In this document: piece by piece, positions 8,306 through 18,065 of the stretch
Layout: each line of letters begins with the position of its first letter
How positions within the stretch are numbered: the first letter of the stretch is position 1
Assembly (NCBI GenBank): GCA_017626395.1
Contig: JAGAIU010000042.1
Span: 62,001 to 126,000 of the forward strand
Source of the DNA: Clostridia bacterium
GTDB taxonomy: Bacteria; Bacillota; Clostridia; TANB77; CAG-465
DNA: 64,000 bases
Direction of reading: 5' to 3'
Notes under the pieces: generated by a model
Told to the model about the DNA's origin: nothing
The model's input: the letters and a program-made list of their open reading frames with translations, nothing else
Database searches by the model: none
Translations under genes and position numbers: made by a program

Positions 8306-8647
8306 ATGGAACAAAAACAAGCAAGAGCTGAGTTACGCCATGCAAGAATTAGTGCTAGAAAAGTTAAAATAGTTATAGATACTATTAGAGGAAAAAACGC
8401 TAAAGAAGCAGTAGCAATATTAAAATATACAAATAAAGCAGCTGCTCCTATGGTAGAAAAACTAGTTAAATCAGCAATGGCTAATGCAGTAAATAATAAT
8501 AATATGGATGAATCTAAATTATATATTTCAGAAATATATGCTAACCAAGGAACTACAATGAAAAGAATACAACCAAGAGCTCAAGGTAGAGCAAATAGAA
8601 TTAGAAAAAGAACTAGTCACATTACAGTTGTGTTAAAAGAAGCATAA
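8306..8647 (+). CDS. rplV: 50S ribosomal protein L22
   Basis: Exit-tunnel protein; its long beta-hairpin contributes to the macrolide region. [19 protein letters not shown] at the N-terminus and the hairpin [17 protein letters not shown] are clear. It has the normal length of 113 aa. The ribosome binding site is AAGGAGG. Confidence 0.98.
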   Translation: MEQKQARAELRHARISARKVKIVIDTIRGKNAKEAVAILKYTNKAAAPMVEKLVKSAMANAVNNNNMDESKLYISEIYANQGTTMKRIQPRAQGRANRIRKRTSHITVVLKEA

Positions 8648-8663
8648 AGGAGGTAAGTTTAAA

Positions 8664-9320
8664 ATGGGACAAAAAGTTAGTCCACACGGACTTAGAGTTG
8701 GAATAATAAAAGACTGGTCTTCAACATGGTATGCTAATAAACAAGATTTCTCAGACAACCTAGTAGAAGATTACAATATTCGTACATACCTTAAAGACTT
8801 ATTAAAACCAGCTGGTATTTATAAATTAGAAATTGCTAGAAAAGGTAATAAAGTCTTAGTAGATATATATGCAGCTAAACCTGGTATGATAATCGGTAAA
8901 GGTGGAGCAGCTATCGAAGAAATCAAAGCTAAATTAAGCAAAAAAGTAGGTAAAGAAATATCTTTAAATATCGTTGAAGTTAAAGATGTAGATTTAGCTG
9001 CACAATTAGTTGCTGAAAACATAGCTATGCAACTTGAAAAGAGAATATCTTTCAGAAAAGCTATGAAACAAGCTATTCAAAAAACAATGAAAGCAGGAGC
9101 TCTAGGAATTAAAACTGCTGTATCTGGACGTTTAGGTGGAGCAGAAATTGCTAGAACTGAACATTACAATGAAGGTACAATTCCTCTTCAAACTTTAAGA
9201 GCAGATATCGACTATGGATTTGCTGAAGCAAAAACTACATACGGTATAATCGGTGTTAAAGTTTGGATATACAAAGGTGAAGTACTTCCTGCTAAAAAAA
9301 CAGAAAAAGGAGGTAATTAA
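8664..9320 (+). CDS. rpsC: 30S ribosomal protein S3
   Basis: Protein of the mRNA entry site in the 30S head. [15 protein letters not shown] opens the protein. The KH domain contains [15 protein letters not shown] (GxxG loop), and the C-terminal domain includes [15 protein letters not shown]. It is 218 aa, and only two bases separate it from rplP. Confidence 0.98.
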   Translation: MGQKVSPHGLRVGIIKDWSSTWYANKQDFSDNLVEDYNIRTYLKDLLKPAGIYKLEIARKGNKVLVDIYAAKPGMIIGKGGAAIEEIKAKLSKKVGKEISLNIVEVKDVDLAAQLVAENIAMQLEKRISFRKAMKQAIQKTMKAGALGIKTAVSGRLGGAEIARTEHYNEGTIPLQTLRADIDYGFAEAKTTYGIIGVKVWIYKGEVLPAKKTEKGGN

Positions 9321-9322
9321 TA

Positions 9323-9751
9323 ATGTTATCACCAAAAAGAACTAAATATAGAAAAGTACAAAAAGGTATACTAAAAGGAAAAGCTTATAGAGGAACAAAA
9401 GTAACAGACGGTGAATATGGAATTCAAGCTTTAGAACCAGCATGGATCACAGCTAACCAAATCGAAGCTGTCAGAGTTACAATCTCTAGATATACTAAAA
9501 AAATTGGTAAATCTTGGATTAAAATATTCCCAGATAAACCAATAACAAAACACCCAGCTGAATCTCGTATGGGTTCTGGAAAAGGTAGTCCAGAATACTT
9601 CGTTGCAGCTGTTAAACCTGGAAGAATATTATTTGAAATAGCTGGTCTTGATGAAGCTAATTCTAAAGAAGTTTTAACAAAAGCTATTCACAAACTTCCT
9701 ATCAGATGTAAAATCGTTAAAAGAGAAGATCAAGAAGGAGGAGAAAATTAA
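9323..9751 (+). CDS. rplP: 50S ribosomal protein L16
   Basis: Helps order the A-site tRNA region and 50S assembly. [38 protein letters not shown] and the loop [15 protein letters not shown] identify it. It is 142 aa. Its stop overlaps the rpmC start (TAATG), and an AAGGAGG site lies at the end of rpsC. Confidence 0.98.
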   Translation: MLSPKRTKYRKVQKGILKGKAYRGTKVTDGEYGIQALEPAWITANQIEAVRVTISRYTKKIGKSWIKIFPDKPITKHPAESRMGSGKGSPEYFVAAVKPGRILFEIAGLDEANSKEVLTKAIHKLPIRCKIVKREDQEGGEN

Positions 9752-9951
9752 TGAAATCTAGTAAAATCAATGAATATAAAAATATGTCAGTTGAACAACT
9801 TCAAAAAGAATTAAAAGATCTTAAAAATGAACTTTTTAAATTAAGATTTCAACACTCTCTAAAAGGCCTTGATAACCCTAAAAAAATAACTTTAGTTAAA
9901 AAAGAAATAGCTAGAGTAAACACTGTATTAGCAGAAAAGGAAAATAATTAG
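9751..9951 (+). CDS. rpmC: 50S ribosomal protein L29
   Basis: Small two-helix protein near the tunnel exit. The [20 protein letters not shown] helix and the following RFQ segment match L29, as does the length of 66 aa. Its start overlaps the rplP stop, with an AAGGAGGAG site inside rplP. Confidence 0.97.
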   Translation: MKSSKINEYKNMSVEQLQKELKDLKNELFKLRFQHSLKGLDNPKKITLVKKEIARVNTVLAEKENN

Positions 9952-9971
9952 TGGTAAAGGAGGAAAAGAAC

Positions 9972-10226
9972 GTGGAAAGAAATTTAAGAAAAACTAAACA
10001 AGGTAAAGTAGTAAGTAATAAAATGGACAAAACAATCGTTGTTTCTATAGACGATAAAGTTAAAGATCCACTTTATGGAAAAATCAGAAATCATACTTTA
10101 AGAATAAAAGCACATGACGAAAATAACGAATGCAGTATCGGAGATATTGTAGAAGTAATGGAAACTAGACCACTAAGTAAAGATAAAAGATATAGACTTG
10201 TAAGAATTGTGGAAAAAGTTAAATAG
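9972..10226 (+). CDS. rpsQ: 30S ribosomal protein S17 (GTG start)
   Basis: OB-fold 16S rRNA-binding protein. The conserved core is [15 protein letters not shown], then [22 protein letters not shown] in two halves. An earlier in-frame GTG at 9951 overlaps the rpmC stop and lies upstream of the AAAGGAGG site (9956-9963). GTG 9972, 8 bases after that site, is therefore chosen. It gives 84 aa, the usual S17 length. Confidence 0.96.
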   Translation: MERNLRKTKQGKVVSNKMDKTIVVSIDDKVKDPLYGKIRNHTLRIKAHDENNECSIGDIVEVMETRPLSKDKRYRLVRIVEKVK

Positions 10227-10254
10227 TAAATATATTTGAAGGGAGGACTAATCC

Positions 10255-10623
10255 ATGATACAACAACAAACATTGTTAAAAGTTGCAGACAACACAGGAG
10301 CAAAAGAATTAATGTGTATTAGAGTTCTTGGTGGTTCTTACAGAAAATGGGGTAACATCGGAGATGTTATCGTAGCTTCTGTTAAAAAAGCAGCACCTAA
10401 CTCAGCAGTTAAAAAAGGCGATGTTGTTAAAGCTGTAATAGTTAGAAGTAAAAGAGGTCTAAGACGTGAAGATGGATCTTATATCAGATTTGATGAAAAT
10501 GCAGCAGTTTTAATTAAAGATGATAAAACTCCAAGAGGAACACGTATCTTTGGGCCAGTAGCAAGAGAACTAAGAGATAACGATTACATGAAAATATTAT
10601 CTCTAGCACCAGAAGTTCTTTAA
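10255..10623 (+). CDS. rplN: 50S ribosomal protein L14
   Basis: Forms intersubunit bridges next to L19. [19 protein letters not shown] and the [19 protein letters not shown] loop are canonical. It is full length at 122 aa. The ribosome binding site is GGGAGG. Confidence 0.98.
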   Translation: MIQQQTLLKVADNTGAKELMCIRVLGGSYRKWGNIGDVIVASVKKAAPNSAVKKGDVVKAVIVRSKRGLRREDGSYIRFDENAAVLIKDDKTPRGTRIFGPVARELRDNDYMKILSLAPEVL

Positions 10624-10642
10624 TATACGGAGGTGAAAGAAA

Positions 10643-10963
10643 GTGTTAACAAAAACAAAATTAAGAAAAGGTGATACTGTAATTGTAAATACAGGTTCTG
10701 AAAAAGGTAAAAAAGGTACTATATTAGATATAGATAAAAAATCTGGTAAAGTAACTGTTAAAGATATAAACGTTAGAACAAAACACGTTAAAGCAAGAAA
10801 GCAAGGTCAAGAATCTGGAATAATCAAAGTTGAAAGCCCAATCAATCTATCTAAAGTAAATTTCTACTGTGATAAATGTGAAAAAGGTGTAAGACTTGGT
10901 GTTAAAGTAAACGAAGACGGAACTAAATCAAGATTCTGCAAATGCTGTAATGAAATGAAGTAG
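10643..10963 (+). CDS. rplX: 50S ribosomal protein L24 with zinc-ribbon-like C-terminus (GTG start)
   Basis: Assembly-initiator protein of the 50S subunit. The KOW motif region has RKGDTVIVNTGSEKGKKG, and the IKVESPINLSKVN segment is typical. The C-terminal part carries CDKC and CKCC pairs about 20 residues apart, suggesting a bound zinc, a variant common in clostridial L24. The start is GTG behind GGAGGTG. It is 106 aa. Confidence 0.96.
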   Translation: MLTKTKLRKGDTVIVNTGSEKGKKGTILDIDKKSGKVTVKDINVRTKHVKARKQGQESGIIKVESPINLSKVNFYCDKCEKGVRLGVKVNEDGTKSRFCKCCNEMK

Positions 10964-10980
10964 TAAGGAGGGAAACATAA

Positions 10981-11520
10981 ATGAACCTTAAAGAAAGATA
11001 TAAAGCTGAAGTTGTTCCTGCATTAATGGAAAAATTCGGATATAAATCTGTTATGCAAGCACCAAAGCTAGAAAAAATAGTTATAAACATGGGTGTATCA
11101 GAAGTTAAAGATAACTCTAAAGCTTTAGACGTAGCTATGGGAGAATTAACTTTAATCGCTGGTCAAAAACCAATTGTTACTAAAGCTAAAAAATCAATCG
11201 CTGCTTTCAAATTAAGAGAAGGTATGAACATTGGTTGCAAAGTAACTTTAAGAAATGATAAAATGTACGATTTCGCTACAAAATTCTTTAATGTAGCACT
11301 TCCTCGTGTAAGAGATTTCAAAGGTGTAAATCCTAAATCTTTTGACGGAAAAGGAAACTATAACATGGGAGTAAAAGAACAAATTATTTTCCCTGAAATA
11401 GAATATGATAAAATAGATAAAGTAAGAGGAATGGACATCGTTTTTGTTACAACAGCAAAAACTGATGAAGAAGCTTATGAATTATTAAAATTATTAGGCT
11501 TACCATTCGCTGAAAAGTAG
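10981..11520 (+). CDS. rplE: 50S ribosomal protein L5
   Basis: 5S rRNA-binding protein at the central protuberance. [36 protein letters not shown] and [16 protein letters not shown] are diagnostic. It has the standard length of 179 aa. An AAGGAGGG site is present, and rpsZ follows directly. Confidence 0.98.
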   Translation: MNLKERYKAEVVPALMEKFGYKSVMQAPKLEKIVINMGVSEVKDNSKALDVAMGELTLIAGQKPIVTKAKKSIAAFKLREGMNIGCKVTLRNDKMYDFATKFFNVALPRVRDFKGVNPKSFDGKGNYNMGVKEQIIFPEIEYDKIDKVRGMDIVFVTTAKTDEEAYELLKLLGLPFAEK

Positions 11521-11533
11521 GGAGGACTTGAAG

Positions 11534-11719
11534 ATGGCAAAAAAATCTATGATCGCTAAACAACAAAGAGAACCAAAATTTAGCACAAGATATTATAACA
11601 GATGTAAAATATGTGGAAGACCACATTCTTACATGAGAAAATATGGAATATGCCGTTTATGCTTTAGAAAATTAGCATATCAAGGAGATATACCAGGTGT
11701 TAAAAAAGCAAGCTGGTAG
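11534..11719 (+). CDS. rpsZ: 30S ribosomal protein S14, zinc type
   Basis: Head protein of the short, zinc-binding S14 class. The two CxxC pairs are CKIC and CRLC, with [16 protein letters not shown] in the middle. A TTG at 11528 lies only two bases after the GGAGG site. ATG 11534, 8 bases after it, gives the exact 61-aa family length. Confidence 0.97.
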   Translation: MAKKSMIAKQQREPKFSTRYYNRCKICGRPHSYMRKYGICRLCFRKLAYQGDIPGVKKASW

Positions 11720-11738
11720 AAAAGGAGGAATAAAGGCA

Positions 11739-12131
11739 ATGAATACAACAGATCCAATTGCAGACATGTTAACTAGAATAAGAAATGCTAACGCTCAAAA
11801 ACATGCAACAGTTGACGTTCCTTATTCTAAGGAAAAAGAAGCAATAGCAAATATTTTAGTAGCTGAAGGTTTCGTTGAATCTATGGATGTAATCGAAGAT
11901 TCACACAAAACTATGAGAATAACATTAAAATATGCAAATAATGTAAAAGTTTTACAAGGTTTAAAAAGAATCAGTAAACCAGGTCTTAGAATATATGCAA
12001 ATGTAGAAGAATTACCTAGAGTTCTAAATGGACTAGGAATCGCTATTATTTCTACATCTAAAGGAATAATGACAGATAAAGCTGCTAGAAAAGAAAATGT
12101 TGGTGGCGAAGTTTTAGCATATATTTGGTAA
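11739..12131 (+). CDS. rpsH: 30S ribosomal protein S8
   Basis: Primary 16S rRNA-binding protein; in other bacteria it is the spc operon repressor. [18 protein letters not shown] is the canonical N-terminus, and [19 protein letters not shown] the C-terminal core. An upstream in-frame start at 11697 lies inside rpsZ. The AAGGAGG site at 11722-11728 supports ATG 11739, giving 130 aa. Confidence 0.98.
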   Translation: MNTTDPIADMLTRIRNANAQKHATVDVPYSKEKEAIANILVAEGFVESMDVIEDSHKTMRITLKYANNVKVLQGLKRISKPGLRIYANVEELPRVLNGLGIAIISTSKGIMTDKAARKENVGGEVLAYIW

Positions 12132-12166
12132 TATATAAGTTGAATAAATAAAGGAGGGTATACCAA

Positions 12167-12703
12167 ATGTCAAGAATAGGTAAAAATCCTATCGAAATAC
12201 CAGCAGGTGTTGAAGTTAAAATCGAAAACAATGTTGTAACTGTTAAAGGACCAAAAGGAACATTAACAGAAACTTTCTTAGATTGTGTTACAATCGCTCA
12301 AGAAGGAAATCAAATTAAAGTTTCAGTTGAAAACGAAGCTAACGGAAACGTTCACGGTTTAACAAGAACTTTAATAAACAACATGGTAATCGGTGTTACT
12401 AACGGATTCGAAAAAACACTTGAAGTTAATGGTATAGGATACAGAGCACAAAAACAAGGTAAAAAATTAGTACTTACTTTAGGATATTCTCATCCAGTAG
12501 AATTCGAAGAAATGGATGGAATCACTATAGAAGTACCAAATCCAAATACAATAGTAGTAAAAGGTATCGACAAACAATTAGTTGGCCAAGTAGCTGCTAA
12601 CATCAGAGAAAAAAGATTACCTGAACCATACAAAGGTAAAGGTATAAAATATGCTGGCGAAAGAATAATCAGAAAAGAAGGAAAAGCTGGCGGTAAAAAA
12701 TAA
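12167..12703 (+). CDS. rplF: 50S ribosomal protein L6
   Basis: Protein near the GTPase centre with two duplicated domains. [16 protein letters not shown] opens the protein and [14 protein letters not shown] lies near the C-terminus. It is 178 aa, with an AAGGAGGG site. Confidence 0.98.
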   Translation: MSRIGKNPIEIPAGVEVKIENNVVTVKGPKGTLTETFLDCVTIAQEGNQIKVSVENEANGNVHGLTRTLINNMVIGVTNGFEKTLEVNGIGYRAQKQGKKLVLTLGYSHPVEFEEMDGITIEVPNPNTIVVKGIDKQLVGQVAANIREKRLPEPYKGKGIKYAGERIIRKEGKAGGKK

Positions 12704-12732
12704 TCTTAGAAGTTTAAGGAGGGAGTCTTAAA

Positions 12733-13092
12733 ATGATCAATAAGACAGATAGAAAAGTCACAAGAACTATTAGACAAAAAAGAGTAAGAACTAAAGTTCA
12801 AGGTACTTCTATGAGACCAAGACTTTGTGTTTTCAAAAGTCTAAATAACATATATGCACAATTAATAGACGATGAAAAACAAACTACTATTTGTTCAGCA
12901 TCAACTTTAGATAAAGAAGTTAAAACTAAAGCATCTAACATTGAAGCTGCTACAGAAGTTGGTAAATTAATCGCAGAACGTGCTAAAAAAGCAAAAATTA
13001 ACACTGTTGTCTTTGATAGAAATGGTTACTTATACCATGGAAAAGTTAAAGCATTAGCAGATGCAGCTAGAGAAGCTGGATTAGAATTCTAA
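12733..13092 (+). CDS. rplR: 50S ribosomal protein L18
   Basis: 5S rRNA-binding protein of the central protuberance. [20 protein letters not shown] and [19 protein letters not shown] identify it. It is 119 aa. The stop overlaps an ATG that is not the likely rpsE start. Confidence 0.98.
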   Translation: MINKTDRKVTRTIRQKRVRTKVQGTSMRPRLCVFKSLNNIYAQLIDDEKQTTICSASTLDKEVKTKASNIEAATEVGKLIAERAKKAKINTVVFDRNGYLYHGKVKALADAAREAGLEF

Positions 13093-13109
13093 TGAAAGGA
13101 GAAACTAAA

Positions 13110-13601
13110 ATGGCAGAAACTAAAACTGAATTAAAAGAAAAAGTTGTTAATGTAAGTAGAGTTGCTAAAGTTGTTAAAGGTGGTAGAACTTTTAGATTTA
13201 GTGTACTAGTTGTTGTTGGTGACTCAAACGGTCACGTAGGTGTTGGTACAGGTAAATCTGCAGAAGTTCCTGAAGCTATCAAAAAAGCAACAGACGATGC
13301 TAAGAAAAATTTAGTAGAAGTATCTTTAGTAAATGGTACTTTACCTCATGAATACACAACAAACTTTGGTTCATCTAAAGTAATTTTAAAACCAGCAGTT
13401 GAAGGTACAGGTATAATTGCAGGTGGTGCAGTAAGACCAGTTCTAGAACTTGCAGGTGTTAAAAACGTAACAGCTAAAACTCTTGGTTCTCGTAATAGCA
13501 GAAACGTAGTATATGCTACAATCAAAGCTTTAAAAGCTATGAGAACACCAGAAGAAGTTGCTAAACTTAGAGGAAAAACAGTAGAAGAAATACTAAAATA
13601 A
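13110..13601 (+). CDS. rpsE: 30S ribosomal protein S5
   Basis: Fidelity protein close to S4 and the decoding centre. [35 protein letters not shown] and the double-stranded-RNA-binding fold are clear. An ATG at 13092 overlaps the rplR stop and precedes the AAAGGAG site (13095-13101). ATG 13110 is therefore preferred, giving 163 aa. Normally rpmD (L30) follows; here rplO comes after only 46 bases. Confidence 0.97.
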   Translation: MAETKTELKEKVVNVSRVAKVVKGGRTFRFSVLVVVGDSNGHVGVGTGKSAEVPEAIKKATDDAKKNLVEVSLVNGTLPHEYTTNFGSSKVILKPAVEGTGIIAGGAVRPVLELAGVKNVTAKTLGSRNSRNVVYATIKALKAMRTPEEVAKLRGKTVEEILK

Positions 13602-13647
13602 TGATATAATGATTACTAGTAATATATGAAGAGAGGAGGAAGCTTGA

Positions 13648-14088
13648 ATGAAGATACACGAATTAGGTCCAGCATATGGAGCTACTACTACATCTAAAAG
13701 AGTAGGTAGAGGTACTGGAAGTGGTCTTGGTAAAACAGCTGGAAAAGGACATAAAGGTCAAAAAGCTAGATCAGGCGGTAGCATTAGAAGAGGATTTGAA
13801 GGTGGACAAACACCTTTATACAGAAGAATTCCTAAAAGAGGATTTAAAAATCACTTTGCAACTGAATATGCAGTAATAAATCTTAGTGATTTAGAACAAT
13901 TCGAAAATGGTACAGTTGTTGATGCAAAACTTTTAATGACTGAAGGAATTATAAAGAAAGAATTAGATGGTGTTAAAGTTTTAGGTAACGGTACACTTAC
14001 AAAGAAACTTACTGTTGTAGCTACAAAATTCTCAAAAACTGCTGAAGAAAAAATACAAGCTGTAGGTGGAAAGACTGAGGTGAAGTAA
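13648..14088 (+). CDS. rplO: 50S ribosomal protein L15
   Basis: Late-assembly core protein. [19 protein letters not shown] and [15 protein letters not shown] are diagnostic. It is 146 aa, with a GAGGAGG site. It directly follows rpsE because rpmD is absent, and a single base separates it from secY. Confidence 0.98.
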   Translation: MKIHELGPAYGATTTSKRVGRGTGSGLGKTAGKGHKGQKARSGGSIRRGFEGGQTPLYRRIPKRGFKNHFATEYAVINLSDLEQFENGTVVDAKLLMTEGIIKKELDGVKVLGNGTLTKKLTVVATKFSKTAEEKIQAVGGKTEVK

Positions 14089-14089
14089 T

Positions 14090-15403
14090 ATGTTAGAAGC
14101 AATTAAAAACATATTCTCAGTTAAAGATATAAGAAAGAAATTAATCTTTACTTTTTTAATATTGTTATTATTTAGAGTAGGTAGTTTTATAACAATACCT
14201 GGTTTAGATAAAATAACAATAAATGAACAATTAGGTGCAGGAACTAGTGGTTTTGCTTCAATGATAAACTTAATATCAGGTGGAGCTTTCAGTAGATTAT
14301 CTATATTCTCTATGACAATAGGACCATACATCACAGCATCTATCGTTCTTAATTTATTACAATTTGTAATACCAAGTCTTGAAAGACTTGCTAAAGAAGG
14401 AGAAGAAGGCAGAAAGAAATTAAATAAATTTACAAAATATTTAACAATTGCTTTCGCTTTCATCGAAGGATTAGGATTATATTTTACATATAAATCTTAT
14501 CTTTTAACTAAATTATCTCATGGTGCAGGTGAAGTGCTAGGATTTTTACTATTTATAACATCATTAATAGCTGGTACTTCATTATTAACATGGCTAGGAG
14601 ATAAAATCACTGAACACGGTATTGGTAATGGTATATCAATGATCGTATTCTTTGGTATCGTTGCTCAATTACCAACAACTATTAGCTCATTTGCAAATCT
14701 TGCAGGTAGTGGCTTTACAGGAATATTAATATTCGCTGCTTTAATGATAGGTTTAGTACTATTAATAGCGGGTGTAGTATTTGTTCAAAATGCTGAACGT
14801 AGAATACCAGTAAACTATGCAAAAAGAGTTGTAGGAAGAAAAATGTACGGTGGACAAAGCACACACATTCCAATCAAACTTGCTATGGCAGGTGTTATGC
14901 CTCTTATATTTGCAATGTCATTTATGTCATTCCCAAGTATAATAATAGGATTAGTAACAGATGTTAATAACTTAACAGGTTTCTGGAAAGTTGTGTATAA
15001 TCTATTTACTGCTTCATCAGGAAGTGCATGGTACTATCTATTAGGATATGCTGTAATTTACATGGTATTAATAATTGCATTTACATTTATCTATACAATG
15101 TTTATAGTAAATCCTGTTGAGATAGCAAATAACTTAAAGAAAAATGGTGGATTTGTACCAGGTATAAGAGCTGGTAAAAACACTTCTGAATATATAAATT
15201 CTGTATTAGTAAGAATAACTGCTGCAGGTTCAATATTCTTAGCAGCAATTGCAATATTACCAATAATATTACAAGCATTTACTAATCAATCAATATCATT
15301 TAGTGGAAACTCTATCTTAATCCTAGTTAGTGTTGGATTAGAAATCTTAAGAGGACTAGAAACTCAAATGGTAAGCAGAAATTATTCAGGATTTTTAGGA
15401 TAA
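14090..15403 (+). CDS. secY: Preprotein translocase subunit SecY
   Basis: Channel subunit of the Sec translocon in the cytoplasmic membrane. Around ten hydrophobic segments are visible. GIGNGISMIVFFGI and the cytoplasmic NAERRIPVNYAKRVVGRK loop are typical. At 437 aa it is full length. It starts one base after rplO with AGGTGAAG as ribosome binding site. It is the last gene of this operon: a strong terminator follows, not adk, map or infA. Confidence 0.98.
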   Translation: MLEAIKNIFSVKDIRKKLIFTFLILLLFRVGSFITIPGLDKITINEQLGAGTSGFASMINLISGGAFSRLSIFSMTIGPYITASIVLNLLQFVIPSLERLAKEGEEGRKKLNKFTKYLTIAFAFIEGLGLYFTYKSYLLTKLSHGAGEVLGFLLFITSLIAGTSLLTWLGDKITEHGIGNGISMIVFFGIVAQLPTTISSFANLAGSGFTGILIFAALMIGLVLLIAGVVFVQNAERRIPVNYAKRVVGRKMYGGQSTHIPIKLAMAGVMPLIFAMSFMSFPSIIIGLVTDVNNLTGFWKVVYNLFTASSGSAWYYLLGYAVIYMVLIIAFTFIYTMFIVNPVEIANNLKKNGGFVPGIRAGKNTSEYINSVLVRITAAGSIFLAAIAILPIILQAFTNQSISFSGNSILILVSVGLEILRGLETQMVSRNYSGFLG

Positions 15404-15412
15404 TATTTAGTT

Positions 15413-15447
15413 AAAAAGGGTGATACATTTGTATCATCTTTTTTTGC
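15413..15447 (+). terminator. Intrinsic terminator of the S10-spc operon
   Basis: A stem of about 14 bp includes TGATACA / TGTATCA (15421-15436), extended by A-runs and G-T pairs, and is followed by seven T. Confidence 0.92.
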
Positions 15448-15473
15448 TTGCCAAAAATAATTAAAATTTGGTA

Positions 15474-15502
15474 TTGCATTTTACATAAAATTAAGTTATA
15501 AT
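15474..15502 (+). promoter_or_regulatory. Sigma-A promoter of the helD-like gene
   Basis: TTGCAT (15474-15479), 17 bases, then TATAAT (15497-15502). Confidence 0.82.
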
Positions 15503-15533
15503 GGAAAAGCGTTTTTGAAAAAAGGAGGGTATT

Positions 15534-17669
15534 ATGAAAGATTTAGAATACGAAAGAGAGAAACTAAAGAAAGTCGAAGAAGAATTAGAAGAAATTCAAG
15601 AAGGAGAAGAGCAGATTCTTGCTACACTACCTAAAAAGTATGGAAATAATCCTGTATTATTATCCAACTTAATGTCTTCAACAGCAACTAAAATCACTAA
15701 TATTGCTAAAATTAAAGAGAAACCATATTTTGCAAGATTAGATTTTAAGGAAGACAAAAAAGATAACAAAGACAAACTTTACGTAGGTAAAATTGGAGTT
15801 ATTGACTTGGATGGAAAAATAGTTGTTACAGACTGGAGAGCACCAGTAGCTACACTATATTATGACAGTAATTTAGGTAAAGTTGAGTATAATGCCCCTG
15901 AGGGAATTATTAAAGGTGAGTTATCTTTAAAAAGACAGATTATTATTAAAAATAAAGAAGTGCAAGAAATTTTTGATGTAGATTCTGTCTCAGATGATGA
16001 ATTATTAAAACCATATCTTGGAGCAAATGCAGACAACAGATTAAAAAATATTGTTGCATCAATACAAGGTGAACAAAACTATATTATAAGAAAAGATATA
16101 GAAAAGAATTTAATAGTTCAAGGAGTTGCGGGATCTGGTAAAACAACAGTTGCACTACATAGAATAGCATACTTAATGTATAATAATTCTACTAAATTTA
16201 AACCAAATCAGTTTATGGTAATAGGACCAAATAAGTTCTTTATTAACTATATATCTAATGTATTACCAGATTTGGATGCAAGTAATGCTATTCAGGTTAC
16301 TTTTGAAGAGCTTGCAAGTAATTTTGTAAACGAAAAATTAGTTTTTGAAGATGCTACTAAAAAGTTATCTGATATAATTGACGGAAAAGAAGATAAAGAC
16401 TATCTAAAATTCAAAAGTAGTATGAAATATAAGAAAGTGTTAGATAAATATCTAAATACCCTAAAAAATGGCTTGATTTCGGACAAAGGCTTAATTATTA
16501 ATGATGTAAATATAATTTCTAAACAAGAAGTTATGGATGTATTTAATGAGACAATAGGAACGTCTATAGCAGAAAGATTAGAAATGGCAGCAAGAATAAT
16601 AGCTAACAGAATAAAAATTGATCAAAATGTATACCAAAGAATAAAAGATCAAATGCTAATATTAGAAAAAGCAGAAAGTGATATAGAAAAGAAGAGAAAA
16701 ATAGCAAAAAAAGAATTAGATATGCTTAAAGAATTAACAACGACAGGATTTGAAAAACAACTAAAAAAATATGTTAATATATCTAATTTAAAAATTCTAA
16801 ATATCTACAAAGATTTTGTGGAAAATGTGGATAAATATGCTTCACATATTGAAAATGTAGATATAGAGAAAATGAAAAAAGATACACTAGAATCACTTAA
16901 AGCTAAAATAATTGAAAACGAAGATATTGCAGCAATAATGTATATTAAGTATGTGTTGTTTGGTAATGAAGAATATAGAAACTTTAAATGTGTTATAGTC
17001 GACGAAGCACAAGACTTTGGAAAATTTAGTTACTATATGCTAAAAACATTATTAAATAATGCAGTATTTTCAATATTTGGAGATATGGCTCAAGGCATAT
17101 ATTCATATAGATCAATAGATGATTGGAATGAAATAATGGGAATATTTAATGGTGCAGAATTCTTAAGACTTGAGAAATCTTACAGAACATCAATTGAGAT
17201 TATGAATGAAGCAAATAAGATATCTGAGGCTATGGAGCTTGGAAAAGCAATACCTGTAATACGTAATGCAGGACCTACTATTAAAACACAAATATTTAAA
17301 GATAAACAACAAGATTATATAGTTTCTAGAGTAAAAGAATATTTAGATATGGGCTTTAAATCTATTGCCGTAGTATATAAAAATCAAAAGAATATGGCTA
17401 ATTTAAATAAGAAATTTAAAGATAATAATATAGAATCTGAAATTATATATAAAGACCAAGAAAAATATAATGGTGGTGTATGTATTGTTACATCATATTT
17501 ATCTAAAGGATTAGAATTTGATGTAGTAATAGTTGCAGATGCAGAAGATGATAACTATAATTCAGATAGTAAGTTAGATATGAAATTGTTATATGTAGCA
17601 ATGACAAGAGCATTACACAAGCTAGAATTTATATATGATAAAAATATATGTAAATATTTGAAAGACTGA
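15534..17669 (+). CDS. helD: HelD-like RNA polymerase-recycling helicase/ATPase
   Basis: Superfamily 1 UvrD/Rep-like ATPase. HelD proteins bind RNA polymerase, release it from nucleic acid and help recycle it. The N-terminus is an acidic coiled coil (residues 1-30), the arm known to enter the secondary channel. It is followed by DWRAPVATLYYDSNLG, diagnostic of the HelD group. Walker A GVAGSGKTT is near residues 197-205, VDEAQD near 489, GDMAQGIYSYR near 515, and MTRALHKLEF near the end. At 711 aa it is slightly shorter than Bacillus HelD. It has its own promoter, GGAGGG site and terminator. Confidence 0.88.
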   Translation: MKDLEYEREKLKKVEEELEEIQEGEEQILATLPKKYGNNPVLLSNLMSSTATKITNIAKIKEKPYFARLDFKEDKKDNKDKLYVGKIGVIDLDGKIVVTDWRAPVATLYYDSNLGKVEYNAPEGIIKGELSLKRQIIIKNKEVQEIFDVDSVSDDELLKPYLGANADNRLKNIVASIQGEQNYIIRKDIEKNLIVQGVAGSGKTTVALHRIAYLMYNNSTKFKPNQFMVIGPNKFFINYISNVLPDLDASNAIQVTFEELASNFVNEKLVFEDATKKLSDIIDGKEDKDYLKFKSSMKYKKVLDKYLNTLKNGLISDKGLIINDVNIISKQEVMDVFNETIGTSIAERLEMAARIIANRIKIDQNVYQRIKDQMLILEKAESDIEKKRKIAKKELDMLKELTTTGFEKQLKKYVNISNLKILNIYKDFVENVDKYASHIENVDIEKMKKDTLESLKAKIIENEDIAAIMYIKYVLFGNEEYRNFKCVIVDEAQDFGKFSYYMLKTLLNNAVFSIFGDMAQGIYSYRSIDDWNEIMGIFNGAEFLRLEKSYRTSIEIMNEANKISEAMELGKAIPVIRNAGPTIKTQIFKDKQQDYIVSRVKEYLDMGFKSIAVVYKNQKNMANLNKKFKDNNIESEIIYKDQEKYNGGVCIVTSYLSKGLEFDVVIVADAEDDNYNSDSKLDMKLLYVAMTRALHKLEFIYDKNICKYLKD

Positions 17670-17670
17670 T

Positions 17671-17709
17671 AAAAATGAAGTGAAATTAATTGTTTCACTT
17701 CATTTTTTT
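17671..17709. terminator. Bidirectional intrinsic terminator (helD-like / XRE gene)
   Basis: Stem AAAAATGAAGTGAAA with TTTCACTTCATTTTT and a 7-base loop, with a T-run on both strands. It serves two convergent genes. Confidence 0.92.
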
Positions 17710-17743
17710 ACTATATATAGATGAGATAGTAATAAAGCTTTTA

Positions 17744-17947
17744 TTAATCTTTTTTTATAACAAACAAATCATTAGGTTGACAGTCTAATATATCACATAG
17801 TTTTTCAATTGTTTCAAATCTAATTGCTTTTGTTTTATTATTCATCATATCACTTATACTTTGATAGTTATATTCCATGTTTTTTACTAGCCAATATTTA
17901 GTTTTACCTTTTTCTTTTAGCAAATTTTTAATATTAAGTTCTATCAT
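17744..17947 (-). CDS. Small XRE/Cro-family DNA-binding regulator
   Basis: A 67-aa protein made almost entirely of one helix-turn-helix domain of the Cro/CI (XRE) type. IKNLLKEKGKTKYWLVKNM is followed by the turn and recognition region NYQSISDMMNNK and the closing LCDILDCQPNDLF, typical of short stand-alone XRE regulators. GAGGTG precedes the ATG. It is divergent from an OB-fold membrane protein, and the 118-base region between them holds perfect inverted repeats that could be its operator. It probably represses itself and its neighbour (inference). Confidence 0.85.
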   Translation of the reverse strand: MIELNIKNLLKEKGKTKYWLVKNMEYNYQSISDMMNNKTKAIRFETIEKLCDILDCQPNDLFVIKKD

Positions 17948-17977
17948 TTAAAACACCTCATCTATATTTTAAGCAAA

Positions 17978-18004
17978 TTACTTGTGTAATATAACTATGT
18001 TATA
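17978..18004. promoter_or_regulatory. Inverted repeats, candidate XRE operator
   Basis: TTAC-TTGT-GTAA (17978-17989) adjoins a perfect TATAAC-TAT-GTTATA (17990-18004). Both lie just upstream of the plus-strand promoter, in the region where a minus-strand promoter for the XRE gene should be. The position fits a regulator acting on both genes. Confidence 0.5.
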
Positions 18005-18006
18005 AC

Positions 18007-18036
18007 TTGACTGCGGTATACCCTATGTAGTATAAT
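18007..18036 (+). promoter_or_regulatory. Sigma-A promoter of the OB-fold membrane protein gene
   Basis: TTGACT (18007-18012), an 18-base spacer and TATAAT (18031-18036). The palindrome GGTATACC (18015-18022) lies within the spacer. Confidence 0.78.
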
Positions 18037-18065
18037 AAAACTAGATAGGTATATGGAGGTATTTT

